Shown here one piece after another: positions 26,005-36,408 of a stretch of DNA of 64,000 bases. The position numbers and the translations under genes are program-made. The stretch covers positions 21,621,407 to 21,685,406 of the forward strand of contig CM017572.1 of NCBI GenBank assembly GCA_007844125.1, given 5' to 3'. How positions within the stretch are numbered: position 1 is the stretch's first letter; every line of letters begins with the position of its first letter. The notes under the pieces were generated by a model. That model saw only the letters and a program-made list of their open reading frames with translations. It was not told where the DNA came from and did no database searches. The DNA comes from Sinonovacula constricta (lineage: Eukaryota; Mollusca; Bivalvia; Cardiida; Solecurtidae).

Positions 26005-28490
26005 TTATTGTGAACTCCAACTAATATTGCCGACTGGAAGATCCGAGCCTAATATCTGGGTAGAACCAGTGATGCACAGATTGTCAGCGGGAGGAACATT
26101 GTATGGCGTAAGTTTTAAGACAAAACTGTAACTGGTTACTTTTATTTTTGTTTTCAGTAAGTTTACTGTGGTGTATTTATCAATTTTAAGCATTAAAAAG
26201 TCTTATTTCTACTGATAAATTAATTCTGTGTGCACTGGGCCTGCATTGTAGGCAATAGGTCGAGTGTTGGTTTCAGGTAGGGAATGCCCCAGGTTCAAAC
26301 CCCAGACACGGCATACCATATTCATTAAAATTTTAGTGGTAAACTACGTTTGTTGCTAACGTTCAAGCAAATATAAGGGTAGTTCCATAATTGGTCAGTC
26401 CGATGTCAAGATAATTTGACTGGGTGTGCTAGCATGCCAGGCGTTTAGGGCATGCTATAGACAGTGAACACAGCACTTTATACATGCGACATATAGACAC
26501 TGTCTATGGAAAACTGAATAAATTAAAAATTGGAAATAAAATCAACCCAGCAAACAAATAATAATTCTGTGTGCTGAATATAAGTACCTCGTTATTAAGG
26601 GGGACTACTCGTACTAATCCTGAAATCTTAATTTGGGCAGACTTGGGTGTGGTCGCCCCCACCCGATATCTCAGAAACGGTAAGAGATATCGAAAAAATA
26701 ACAGCAGATTGATGTTTTCAAACATATTTACATACCCATAGAATCAGAATAACCAAAAAAAAAATGCCTAAAAAAATAATTCCCAGAAAGACCTCCCCCC
26801 CCCCCCCCCCCCCCCTTCCCACAACAAACCAGGCTGTAATGAATGCGAGTCACGAAAATGATTTTCTATGTTGTTCTTTTCTTTTAAATACATCTTACTG
26901 ACACAGTCCTCGTAATTATTGTGAACTCCAGCTAATATTGCCGACTGGAAGATCCGAGCCTAATATCTGGGTAGAACCAGTGACGCACAGATTGTCAGCG
27001 GAAGGAACATTGTATGGCGTAAGTTTTAAGACAAAACTGTAACTGGTTACTTTTGTTTTTGTTTTCAGTAAGTTTACTGTGGTGTATTTATCAATTTTAA
27101 GCATTAAAAAGTCTTATTTCTACTGATAAATTAATTCTGTGTGCACTGGGCCTGCATTGTAGGCAATAGGTCGAGTGTTGGTTTCAGGTAGGGAATGCCC
27201 CAGGTTCAAACCCCAGACACGACATACCAAATTCATTAAAATTTCAGTGGTAAACTTCGCTTGTTGCTTACGCTCAAGCAAATATAAGGGTAGTTCCATA
27301 ATTGGTCAGTCCGATGTCAAGATAATTTGACTGGGTGTGCTAGCATGCCAGGCGTTTAGGGCATGCTATAGACAGTGAACACAGCACTTTATACATGCGA
27401 CATATAGACACTGTCTATGGAAAACTGAATAAATTAAAAATTGGAAATAAAATCAACCCAGCAAACAAATAATAATTCTGTGTGCTGAATATAAGTACCT
27501 CGTTATTAAGGGGGACTACTCGTACTAATCCTGAAATCTTAATTTGGGCAGACTTGGGTGTGGTCGCCCCCACCCGATATCTCATAAACGGTAAGAGATA
27601 TCGAAAAAATAACAGCAGATTGATGTTTTCACACATATTTACATACCCATAGAATCAGAATAACCCCCCAAAAAAATCCTGAAAAATAATTCCCAGAAAG
27701 ACACCCCCCCCCCGCCCCCCCTTCCCACTACAGACCACGCTGTAATGAATGTGAGTCACGAAAAAGATTTTCTTTGTTTTTCTTTTCTTTTAAATACATC
27801 TTGCTGACACAGTCTTCGTAATTAATGTGAACTCCAGCTAATTTTGTCGATTGGAAGATCCGAGCCTAATGTCTTGGTAGAACCAGTGACGCACAGATTG
27901 TCAGCGGGAGGAACATTGTATGGCGTAAGTTTTAAGACAAAACTGTAACTGGTTACTTTTATTTTTGTTTTCAGTAAGTTTACTGTGGTGTATTTATCAA
28001 TTTGGTGCATTAAAAAGTATTATTTCTACTGATAAATTAATTCTGTATGCACTGGGCCTGCATTGTAGGCAATAGGTCGAGTGTCGCTTTCAGGAAGGGA
28101 ATGCCCCAGGTTTAAACCCCAGGCACGACATACCAAATTCATTAAAATTTCAGTGGTAAACTTCGCTTGTTGCTTACGCTCAAGCAAATATAAGGGTAGT
28201 CCCATAATTGGTCAGTCCGATGTCAAGATAATGTGACTGGATGTGCTAGCATGCCAGGCGTTTAGGGCATGCTATAGACAGTGAACGCAGCACGTTGTAA
28301 TAAATGCGAGACTTGAAACTGATTTTCTTTGTTTTTCTTTTCTTTTTAATACATCTTGCTGACACAGTCCTGGTATTTATTGTACACTCCAGCTAATATT
28401 GCCGACTGGAAGATCCGAGCATAATGTCTGGGTAGAACCAGTGACGCACTGATTGTCAGCGGGAGGAACAATGCATGGCGTAAGTGCTAC

Positions 28491-29159
28491 GTCCTCACTA
28501 TTAAGCGTCTATCTTATTTGGTGTACTCAATGTCTTACGTGTAACATCGTGACTGTATCTGCCCTCTCGGTAAGGTTTGGTGAAGATAGCAAGATAAGAC
28601 GCGGACATTAAATGGTATGTTTATATATACAATTAATACGATAAAGACATAACAGGGGTTTCTTTCGGGAAAAGGGGGCAAGACCTGGGGCCTTACAAGA
28701 GGGAAAATTTGTACAGCGTTTATTTAAAAAAAAGGAAGGGGGGGAATGTGCCTGTTTTACCTTTTTAATTAAAAAAAGTATCTTTATTTTTCTTGTTCTT
28801 GAACTCCTTCATTAGATTTCCATCCAGTTCATGCAGGCTACCACTGCAGTCACTGATCTGCATCAATGCGTCTTATTTCCGTATTTCGGCGATGAAATAT
28901 TAAATTTTTAATGGAGGGAAATTATCATTTTTAGGGAAAGCAAACTATGCTTATTTTCTGAGGAGAAGGGCCCATTCTAAAAAAAACAACCGCATAATAA
29001 CATTTAAAAATAATCACAAAATTATTTTCAAATGGCAATTTGGTGTAACACTTTTTAAACTCATTTTCTTTTAAATTTAATATAAACAAAAAATAAAACA
29101 GTTTAAGTGCGCAGTTTAAGCTACATTTTCAACAATATTGTTTGTTTCGTTTTTGTTTT
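28491..29159. other. Intron 1 of copy 1, beyond the satellite, no feature seen
   Basis: AT-rich sequence with a G-rich patch (about 28,660-28,745, containing GGGAAAAGGGGGC). No exon, tandem repeat or clear element was recognised. Confidence 0.45.
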
Positions 29160-29368
29160 AAATACATCGTATCTACACAGATATGGTAATAATAGCGAAG
29201 TTTTTGTAGAAAGAGATCCCCTAAAAATATCTGGGTAGAACTACCCACGCACCGCAGTTCTGCCGAAAGACCTTCCCACATTAAGCCCGTCACTCTGACC
29301 GGTACTCCAAACCCATGCAGTACGAGGCAGAGTAGTCAGCGACCCTACCAATCGGTCACGTGCGCCTC
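29160..29368 (-). mobile_element. SINE-2 copy (minus)
   Basis: AAATACATCGTATCTACACAG, ATATCTGGGTAGAACTACCC, ACCTTCCCACATTAAG and the head region ACTCCAAACCCATGC ... CCAATCGGTCACGTGCGCC on the plus strand match the family in order. Confidence 0.75.
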
Positions 29369-29791
29369 AGACTTATTGACAAATGAAAAATTTATTAAAT
29401 AAAATTATAGCGAATCTTAAAAGTCAATATTTTTAATTGCCTGTATCTTAACATCCTTTAGAAAAATAGGTCATTTTTTTGCTAGTGTACATATAGAATA
29501 TATCAAATGAAAGCTTGAAAGATACATTTTAAATAAAAAAAATATCAAAAAAATAAATTTATGACTGACTTGAGTGGCTAGATTTCCAAATTTGGTTAAA
29601 TTTGACTAACAAAATACAACGTGCTTTCTAGACAATCCTCGATTCTAACACTGTACTATATGCCCATGTTTAGTGCATATGAAGATAAAAGAAACACACT
29701 CGGAATATATATGCATGCTACATTTTCGGCTCGTTAACAGAAAGGTACGTTACTGTGGTTCTAAATGCCCTCAAACGAATGTCATTTTCAT

Positions 29792-29847
29792 TTCTTGAAC
29801 TTAAGATCTAAAGAATGAACTTATTCTTTAGATCTTAAGTTCAAGAA
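29792..29847. repeat. Perfect hairpin, 25-bp arms, 6-nt loop
   Basis: The arm at 29,792-29,816 (starts TTCTTGAACTTAAG) is the exact reverse complement of 29,823-29,847. The loop is GAACTT. Confidence 0.92.
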
Positions 29848-29964
29848 TAAATATATACCCCTACAGTTCACTAATAGTCTTTTAAAAATGATATGACATA
29901 TTAACTGTTCTTGCGTAGAACCAGTACAAACTATGTAAGTTCCGATACAAAAAAAAGAATTTAC

Positions 29965-30016
29965 CTGCACAATGCACCGCAATGGCTAGCAAACACACAA
30001 TGAATATGGTAGTCAT
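29965..30016 (-). CDS. 3D-domain gene copy 1, exon 1: signal peptide
   Basis: ATG at 30,016 is followed by 17 codons reading MTTIFIVCLLAIAVHCA, a classical short signal peptide with hydrophobic core and small residues at the cleavage site, plus one base before the donor GCAG-GTAAAT. Phase 1 matches the start of exon 2. The exon at 39,751-39,799 has the same design (signal peptide, phase 1 donor). Confidence 0.75.
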
Positions 30017-30059
30017 TTTGAACCCTAGGAGATGTGTCCTGAAGTTTAACGAAAATAAA

Positions 30060-30095
30060 TCACGGCATAGATAAGAGATATCCCGCTTCTAACGG
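30060..30095 (-). promoter_or_regulatory. Candidate GATA-type site upstream of copy 1
   Basis: The plus strand reads CATAGATAAGAGATATC about 50-75 bp upstream of the ATG at 30,016, so the minus strand carries CTTATCTATG. A similar CTTATCTT / AAGATAAG lies about 70 bp upstream of the copy 2 ATG. A GATA-factor role is inference from the motif alone. Confidence 0.3.
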
Positions 30096-30109
30096 AAGTC
30101 GACATTGCG

Positions 30110-31195
30110 CATGCGTCAAATTGAAACGCAAAAAAGCCAAATAATATTATTCGGTTTAAGTATTTTAGTCATCTTTCCCTAAATATCGTTTCTGATTTTC
30201 ATCCAAGTGACAGAAATATTAAATAATGGTCATTGTATTTAACTAAGTGTCCTATATTGTTTTAAATACTAATAAAAGCTGTTTAAAAGAAACAGTAAGT
30301 CTGGCCATTTTAATTTAAAAGGCCAAGAAGGTAGATTAGGTAAACATTAATTACATACCCACTAAATGCGCCTATGAAGTTGCATTTCCTGTTAAAACTT
30401 AAGAACATTAAAATGTTTGAGGAAAAAAACACAAGATCGTGATTTCGTGTTTTATGTGCGATGTTTAAAAGATGGACAGCATTATATAAGTATAGGTCAA
30501 TAATAATTTATAAAGCATACAATGAATTTAATTGATGTCCTTCTTGAATTGCTCTGTTATATACTTGGCTATATCTTGTTACTGTTTGTTTATCAAAGGT
30601 GGTATCTTACAGTTTTAACTAACAGAAAATCTTAGCTGAATAAGTCATTGTTAAAGAAAAAGGACTGTTCATTGATTTTTTTTTTATTTGTGACTTTCGA
30701 TCATACAAATACAGTTTCAATTTTACAACATGTAGTAAATATAAGATTTGACATAAATATCAATAATAAAGTTATATGTTGAGTCGGTTTGAAGAACAAA
30801 TGGAGTACATGCATTGGTTGATTTATGGTAATGAATAGTATTATGGGTTTATTATATATGTTAATGTTGTCTTAATACAAATAATAGCAGGAATGAAGAA
30901 AGGTAAAAGAAAATAACGTATGTATCTTTTTCCTTGTACTGTTGGGATTTACGGATTGTAATGAAGTAATCGATGTAAAAAGAATTGTAATATACATTTA
31001 ATTCTACCTCTATATATTGAATTGTATCTTTGTTTCAGTTGTTCCCGACTCATAAGCATACTAAACTTTTACTATAATGGCGTACATGTATTTCGAAACA
31101 GTCTTAGCAAAAATATATGTATTCACTTTAATTAGTCAACAAAACAAAAAAAAATAGACTTTGATAAAGATTGATTTAAGTCAAGATCAATATTG
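30110..31195. other. Intergenic AT-rich sequence between copies 1 and 2
   Basis: No open frame bounded by splice signals, no tandem repeat and no SINE was recognised. Confidence 0.45.
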
Positions 31196-31214
31196 CAGTA
31201 ATCGATAAACAGAG

Positions 31215-31500
31215 GACTGTTCATTGATGCCCTTGATCTGTGTGATAAGCGTAGCATAAACCCACACTCGCCATTAAAAACAGGTAATTCCTATCTGAGC
31301 CACGCTGCAGCGATAGCTATTTCTAAACTTAGAAAACTACGCGCAAACTTACTTTTGAGATCACGTTATATATCATCCGGATGATTCGCTCTGACGTCGA
31401 TATCTATTTTTTAGCAGAGATCGCTAGCGTGCTTATTTATAGATTTGGAAAGAATGAACGTTTAGTGAGTGCGTGTTTTTCTCGCGATACTGTCTAACAA
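31215..31500 (-). mobile_element. MITE-like repeat (minus)
   Basis: The plus strand reads GGACTGTTCATTGATGCCC ... GATCACGTTATATATCATCCGG ... GTCGATATCTATTTTTTAGC ... GATTTGGAAAGAATGAACG, in the same order as 37.9-38.1 kb. The termini were not resolved. Confidence 0.6.
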
Positions 31501-31784
31501 TATAAATCGTGTTCAAAATCATCTTTACTTTGACTAAAGCATGAGTTTATGCAGAAGTTATGCCTCTCGATTGCAGACAAATGTACGTATTAATCATCTT
31601 CATTGCTTCATATCGACAAATGAATATATACTTGTACGATCGATTAAATCACACCGCTCTTGAACGACATTTCCGTGGATAAGCGATATCCCTTTAGATC
31701 AACATCTCTCCCGAGCAAAACATCCTTAAGATGAACATCTCTCTAGAACGACACTCTCATGGTATTGTATATAAACGATACTCT

Positions 31785-31857
31785 TTGTAATTCTTAAAAC
31801 GTGTTGTTCATACATATATATTTTCTATGTATGAACAACACGTTTTAAGAATTACAA
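31785..31857. repeat. Perfect hairpin, 32-bp arms, 9-nt loop
   Basis: 31,785-31,816 (starts TTGTAATTCTTAAAACG) is the exact reverse complement of 31,826-31,857. The loop is TATATTTTC. Confidence 0.92.
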
Positions 31858-32565
31858 CTTCTTTTTCTTAAGCGACACGTGTTCGTATCAAGTACTGTTC
31901 ATTTAATTATTGTTGAGAGTCACTTATACGTTTTAAGTCATGCCCTTTAATATCAACACCTTTTTGCACGACATTTATTATGAAACAGTGTAGTTCAAAT
32001 CTAAATTTAAATGCAACGAAAGTAATTTATCAAATGTTATTATTATGTATTTATGCTTAATTTCTAACGCGCCTTTTGTTGATCGATTCGAGTCACATAC
32101 TGTTTAGTGGTATCACAGAAACGGATAAACTCCACGACCGGACTTTAAGTTTCATGTTTTGCTTCGAAAACGCTGTAACCATTTACTTGCTGGAAACCCT
32201 TTTCAACACTTTCAAATACATATTACACACACATCATCCTAATGGCTTGTCTCATCAAATACAGGGTTTAGGACTACAACCTTGTCCTCGCGGCACCTAA
32301 TATTTATAACACATACAATGTATTCTAATTATACATCGAATGAGTTAAGTATTACTCCAAGGAAGCAATGATAACAACACATAGATTTTAAATATATGAA
32401 TTTAATAATTCAGTACTTGAATATCAAATCATTTTACACAATAAGTTTTAAGAACAAGATTTTAGATTCCGAGTTTTGAAACACGGTCGCTGATTGGTAC
32501 GATTTTGCTAATATATTAATACTGAACCAAGAGAACTTTTCGTGCATGAGAAGAGGCGTAATATT

Positions 32566-32571
32566 TTTATT
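32566..32571 (-). terminator. Candidate poly(A) signal of copy 2
   Basis: AATAAA on the minus strand (TTTATT on plus) lies about 62 bases downstream of the copy 2 stop codon. It is in AT-rich sequence and correctly oriented. Confidence 0.45.
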
Positions 32572-32632
32572 ATGGTTTTGTAACACAGTCGCTGATTGGT
32601 TCAGTTTTAAGTAAATTAGGAATTTTGATCAA

Positions 32633-32755
32633 CTAATGGAAAACCAGAGTGAGATGGCCGTTGATGGTGTTGTCGAAGGAATCGTGCTCAGTCTTGACAC
32701 AGATGTCGATCCTAGAATAACCCTTATGGGTAAAAGCCGGGCCGGTGTCACGTAC
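32633..32755 (-). CDS. 3D-domain gene copy 2, terminal exon
   Basis: Acceptor TTGTCTCAG, 41 codons ending in TAG at 32,635-32,633. It encodes VRDTGPAFTHKGYSRIDIC with the second and third conserved aspartates, then FDNTINGHLTLVFH. The Gly after AFT of copy 1 is His here (AFTHKG against AFTGKG), the only change inside the core motif besides Ser to Pro. Length and phase match copy 1 exon 5. Confidence 0.82.
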   Translation of the reverse strand, partial: VRDTGPAFTHKGYSRIDICVKTEHDSFDNTINGHLTLVFH

Positions 32756-32959
32756 CTGAGACAAAGAAGTCAAGTCTTAAAGATACAATTCACAAATTAA
32801 CTTTAAATACATTGTTCTTTTTTATCATATTATGTTTGTGTATAACCGCTTAAGTAGCGATAATGTTCTGATAGGCTTGTCAGACGTTTTAAAGGGTTAC
32901 TTGGTAACTTTTAAGGTAACATGATTAACAATAATACATTTGGTTAAACAAAGTGTACG

Positions 32960-33209
32960 TTGTTTGTTGTTGTTTATTAAATACATCGCTGCGACTAATT
33001 ATGATCATTATAGCAACGTCCAGCTATTTTGGTGAAGGAAGACCCCCAGACACATGTCTGGGTAGAACCACCGGCGCACCGCAAGTCAGGTGGAAGATTT
33101 TCCCACATTAAGTCCTTCGCCCTAAACAGGATTCGAACCCACACGGTGAGAGGCTAAGCAGTCAGAGGAGTTACAAGTCGGCGAATCTACCAATACGCCA
33201 CGGGCGCCC
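32960..33209 (-). mobile_element. SINE-2 copy (minus), well preserved
   Basis: The plus strand starts in a (GTT)-rich tail region, then AAATACATCGCTGCGACTAAT ... GTCTGGGTAGAACCACCGGC ... GGATTCGAACCCACACG (B box complement) ... AATACGCCACGGGCGCC. It is the best match to 6,709-6,958 in reverse. It lies in the intron before the last exon of copy 2. Confidence 0.83.
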
Positions 33210-33484
33210 TTTTTAAGTAAATATAAAATATTTTTATTATGCTTCATAACAATGTCTGTCTGGTCGTTTACGACCGAAATACGCTATTTTTTCTAAAGTA
33301 TGCAATAACTTGTTAGAGAATCTGCCTTGTAGCCTTGAACTGTGGAACAAAAATGAGCAAATCACAAGAACAAATTTTAATTGAGACACTTTAGCTTAGC
33401 ATGAAAAATATAAACTAAGCTATAAAATTCGCTGTGTTTTGCAGTTGAATGGGCGGGTGACGGGTTAGTATATATTTTTATCTT

Positions 33485-33690
33485 ATTGTCAGGCTAGGTT
33501 TAAGCACCCCAGTCGGTCCTTTTGCCGACTGATCGTTCCAAGGCGGTAACTGATGTTGTTGTTGTTTTTCTTTTTGTATGTTATGTCTCGTCTCTGTGTT
33601 TTTGTCACATTTATATTTACCATGTTTGAGGTGAGAGGTAGATTAAATTTAAATATCTGTGGAAATTTTGACAAGACCTTTTCGTATTTA
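33485..33690 (+). repeat. Dispersed repeat, shared with 39.4-39.55 kb
   Basis: TTTCTTTTTGTATGTTATGTCTCG ... TCACATTTATATTTACCATGTTTG ... AAATATCTGTGGAAATTTTG parallels the reverse complement of 39,380-39,545 (TTTCTTTTTGTGTGTTATGTCTCGG ... CACCTTTACATTTACCGTGTTTG ... GAAATATGTGG). The open frame of 94 codons here is ascribed to this repeat. The element class is not identified. Confidence 0.5.
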
Positions 33691-33839
33691 CCTCTTAGAC
33701 GTTATTACCAAAGTCCTATCAATAGATGTGGGGACATTTCGCTTGTTGCCGATGTCATCATGTGTTTTAAACAAAGGGACGTTGCGCTGTGTCGTATAGA
33801 ATTCCCCTTCTTCGATTATAAAGGGACATTACTCTAACT

Positions 33840-34960
33840 ATCCCAAATGCATTGTGTTATCATCCTTGTGGGTTGTTTTGGAATACATTTAGTAAGTGCA
33901 CTCGGAACTCCTCGCCCATTTCTACGAAATCTTTTTTCACCAGAGACAGGGCGAAGTGTTCCGAATGATAGTGACGGCAGAAATACCGTTATATTTTGCG
34001 TTATTTTTAATTATTGACAATGCTTCAGACCACGAGACGCAAACAAAATTGCATATTGCGGAATAAGGTGCTGAAATAAGCAAAATAGTATATTACTTAG
34101 AATAAAATATTTCTGATAAAAACTAATTTAAAAATTAACTCAAGGGAGATAAAACATAGAAATATGGAATATATTATGCAGTCACTTAGAATAGATATAA
34201 TAATTCCACTATAATGCTGGTATTTATTCTTTTCTTTATATCTCTGTGTAAATTAAATCTAGACATGCTTTCAAGTTATAAGCGATTTTTTTCATTGAGA
34301 GAGAAATAAACAAATATTAAGAATGAGCATTGTGTGGCGTTTTTTAAACAATTATGTACATTTGTATATTATTTTTGTTTATTGTCTCTTTAAGTATGTA
34401 TAACATCTAAATGTTTAACGCAAATAATGTATGATTTGGTTTTTGAAATGCACAAAAATCGATTCTGAAATATTCTATTCAGTCAAACCTCTGCCCAGGA
34501 ATACTCTGTATAATGCCACCTTAGATTGACGATCGTGGTATACAGGCTAAAACTCGATCTATATAACGCGGTTCCGATCTCTATAACGCGAATTTAATCT
34601 GTACAAGAATTTCTCAATAGTATGTTTCGTGCCTCTTGCTGGTGAAGAACTAGCTTTTAAAAATACTGAACTTTTAACAAATATAAAAAATTCACAAACT
34701 GACAAGACGATCTTCGTTTTATGTAAAAAAAAAACAAAAAACTCAAATCTTTTCTGATAGACAACTCATTATTTTAACCTTAAGCTTTTGTGGTAGCGAC
34801 GACAACTACGCGAGTTCACCCTAAACCGCCAGTTTTGCTTTACTTATTGCAACAATTTCGGCGGTACATTTTTAGCGGGTGTGGTCTAGACACAATGGAC
34901 TTTAAACGATTTGTTCGGCCTATAAACGCAAACTTTTTATAAACGAAATTAAAAAAGAGT
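33840..34960. other. Intron of copy 2, no feature recognised
   Basis: AT-rich sequence with no supported gene or tandem repeat. A short TATAACGCG pair occurs near 34,560-34,590. Confidence 0.45.
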
Positions 34961-34964
34961 GTAC

Positions 34965-35090
34965 TCTGAAGTCGATGACGCGGTGATATTTGTGGTTGAG
35001 TTCAGGAATGCAGACGTGCGTATCGTAATGGATCCCGGCCGTGTCGTCCATAGCAACAGTTACCCAGGGAACGCGTCCTGCCAGGAAGTC
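34965..35090 (-). CDS. 3D-domain gene copy 2, exon 4 equivalent
   Basis: A 126-nt exon, phase 0-0, acceptor TTCCTTAG, donor AGA-GTACAC. It encodes DFLAGRVPWVTVAMDDTAGI and VCIPELNHKYHRVIDF. The Asp of VAMD (first conserved Asp) and the Cys of VCIP are kept. Confidence 0.82.
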
Positions 35091-35099
35091 CTAAGGAAG

Positions 35100-36408
35100 A
35101 TACAGGAATCGTTGTATTTTAAAGACACCACCTAATGCTCAAGTTATTGGCACAGCTCTAAAGAGCGGTGCCTTTGTTGGAATCACATTTGTCATTAAGA
35201 CAATAATACAGCAGGCAAAAACAGGTAATCGCAGCAGTTCTAAGAGGCTTGTTTTTCAAAGATAAGAACAGAGTATTCCGCAGTTAACAATGTAGCTTGC
35301 AATAATAAGAAGATTGCAACAATGTAGCAAGCATTAATTGGAATTCACGATTGTTTGACGCGGTCGTGTTTCGCAGATGAAACCGAGTATGTAGAGGCTA
35401 ACAATGCCATTTGCAATTTTAGAATGATGTAGAATACAACAAGGAAGAAATTAAAGCAGCTAATAGCTGGTGGTATAGATTGGCTGCCCTATGGTTTTGC
35501 TTCACTAGGCTATATAAAAGAATACAAAAATATACATATAATCTATACAAAAAAGCTCGAGAATGGGCGCATCCAGGACGCCACAGAGAGCATGCTCTTT
35601 AAACAAGAAGATGCAGCGATCCAGACTTATCTTTTGTTTTACAGTCCCGTAGTTGTACCACGAAATTGCATTAAACCAACGAGCTATTTAGTTGTAAACA
35701 TCCGGTTTAACAAGGGAGATAATCCAAACGAGTTGTGAATATTTAGATTTAGACCATCTGGATTTAGCTCCCATCTCCGTCATTTAACAGTGATACAAAT
35801 CATGTATCAATTAATTGGTATTTCTTGCAAGGTGTATGTACAAATGTTATTTGATATAATTTGTAATATAGATTAGCACAAATAGGGGAACTTGTCGCAC
35901 TGTATGCTTAAAAAGAATAAATACTGTGCTTATGAGAATAGAAGATCTTGTTCGTTGTTTAACTGTATCAAAACAGTTTACTATGTATATAAATTTGTCA
36001 GTTTCTGGTTGTCGTATGTTTGTTGTTGCTTTTCTTTTACTCTTGTGTACATTGTATAAATTGGTTATGCATGGGTCTTGCATGAAATATATATAAAAAA
36101 GAACTTCCAACTTCAAAGTTGCAATGCAGTAATGTATATATTCGAGATATGAGTAACCATACCAAGCCTCCCTGAATCCGTGGCCCTACTGCACAACACC
36201 TAGCTTAAAGGGCGCGACTATACACAGGACACAGTGGCGGCCTGTCGTTAAAACATTTCAGCAGCTCTATATTTCAAGTCCCTGTAACAAGCCCCAACAA
36301 GAAACCCAAACCAATTGCTATGCATAAAATAAGCTGGACAATAAAATGTCGGTACAATGTATCTTAAACCTAAAATAACTTTTGTTTTTGCTTTATAATT
36401 TTATGTAC
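35100..36408. other. Intron of copy 2, no feature recognised
   Basis: No SINE, tandem array or exon was identified. The sequence is AT-rich with scattered short open frames of no recognisable content. Confidence 0.45.

Larger units (their letters stand above)
9665..28490. repeat. ~900-bp-monomer satellite array, about 20 monomers
   Basis: Monomers of 896-911 bp repeat head to tail. A fixed landmark (TTTTAAGCAT at the end of the SINE-2-like segment) recurs at about 9,949, 10,848, 11,750, 12,646, 13,555, 14,460, 15,363, 16,274, 17,184, 18,087, 18,983, 19,882, 20,782, 21,681, 22,578, 23,487, 24,393, 25,296, 26,193, 27,104 and 28,010. Most differ by scattered substitutions and by the length of A and C runs. 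The first (9,665-9,949) lacks about 120 bp and the last is broken near 28,300, so the edges are the most degenerate. Each monomer contains a SINE-3 copy (plus) and a SINE-2 3' fragment (minus). The recurrent 62- and 73-codon frames follow from monomer identity and are not called genes. Confidence 0.97.
7314..30016 (-). other. Gene span: secreted Cys-rich + 3D-domain protein, copy 1
   Basis: Five exons on the minus strand assemble with matching phases: 30,016-29,965, 9,577-9,446, 8,934-8,813, 7,740-7,615 and 7,436-7,314. Exon lengths are 52, 132, 122, 126 and 123 nt, in all 555 nt or 184 residues plus stop. All junctions use GT-AG signals. Domain order is signal peptide (about 1-17), six-Cys module (about 23-58), then the 3D-type domain (about 63-184). 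A peptidoglycan-acting role is inferred from the three-Asp motif and the Cys-rich companion module. Intron 1 is about 20.4 kb and mostly satellite. The long intron means the link of exon 1 to exon 2 needs transcript proof. Exon 1 lies 2.6 kb downstream of the end of copy 2, in the right orientation and phase, and copy 2 has its own signal exon. Confidence 0.78.

Noticed and set aside
10660..28010. Conserved 62-codon (MLKIDKYTTV...) and 73-codon (M(Y/F/C)ENINLLLFF...) frames in each satellite monomer
   Set aside because: They recur because monomers are near identical. Substitutions show no bias to silent sites, some monomers carry frameshifts, and the frames lie across SINE and poly-C sequence.
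9665..28490. CRISPR-like regular repeats
   Set aside because: The period is ~900 bp with no unique spacers, and the organism is an animal.
32076..32300. 74-codon plus-strand frame
   Set aside because: No domain, no splice context, composition as surroundings; lies between genes in the 3' flank of copy 2.
33553..33837. 94-codon hydrophobic frame as a membrane protein
   Set aside because: Its first half is a dispersed repeat also present at 39.4 kb in reverse; hydrophobicity stems from T-rich sequence.
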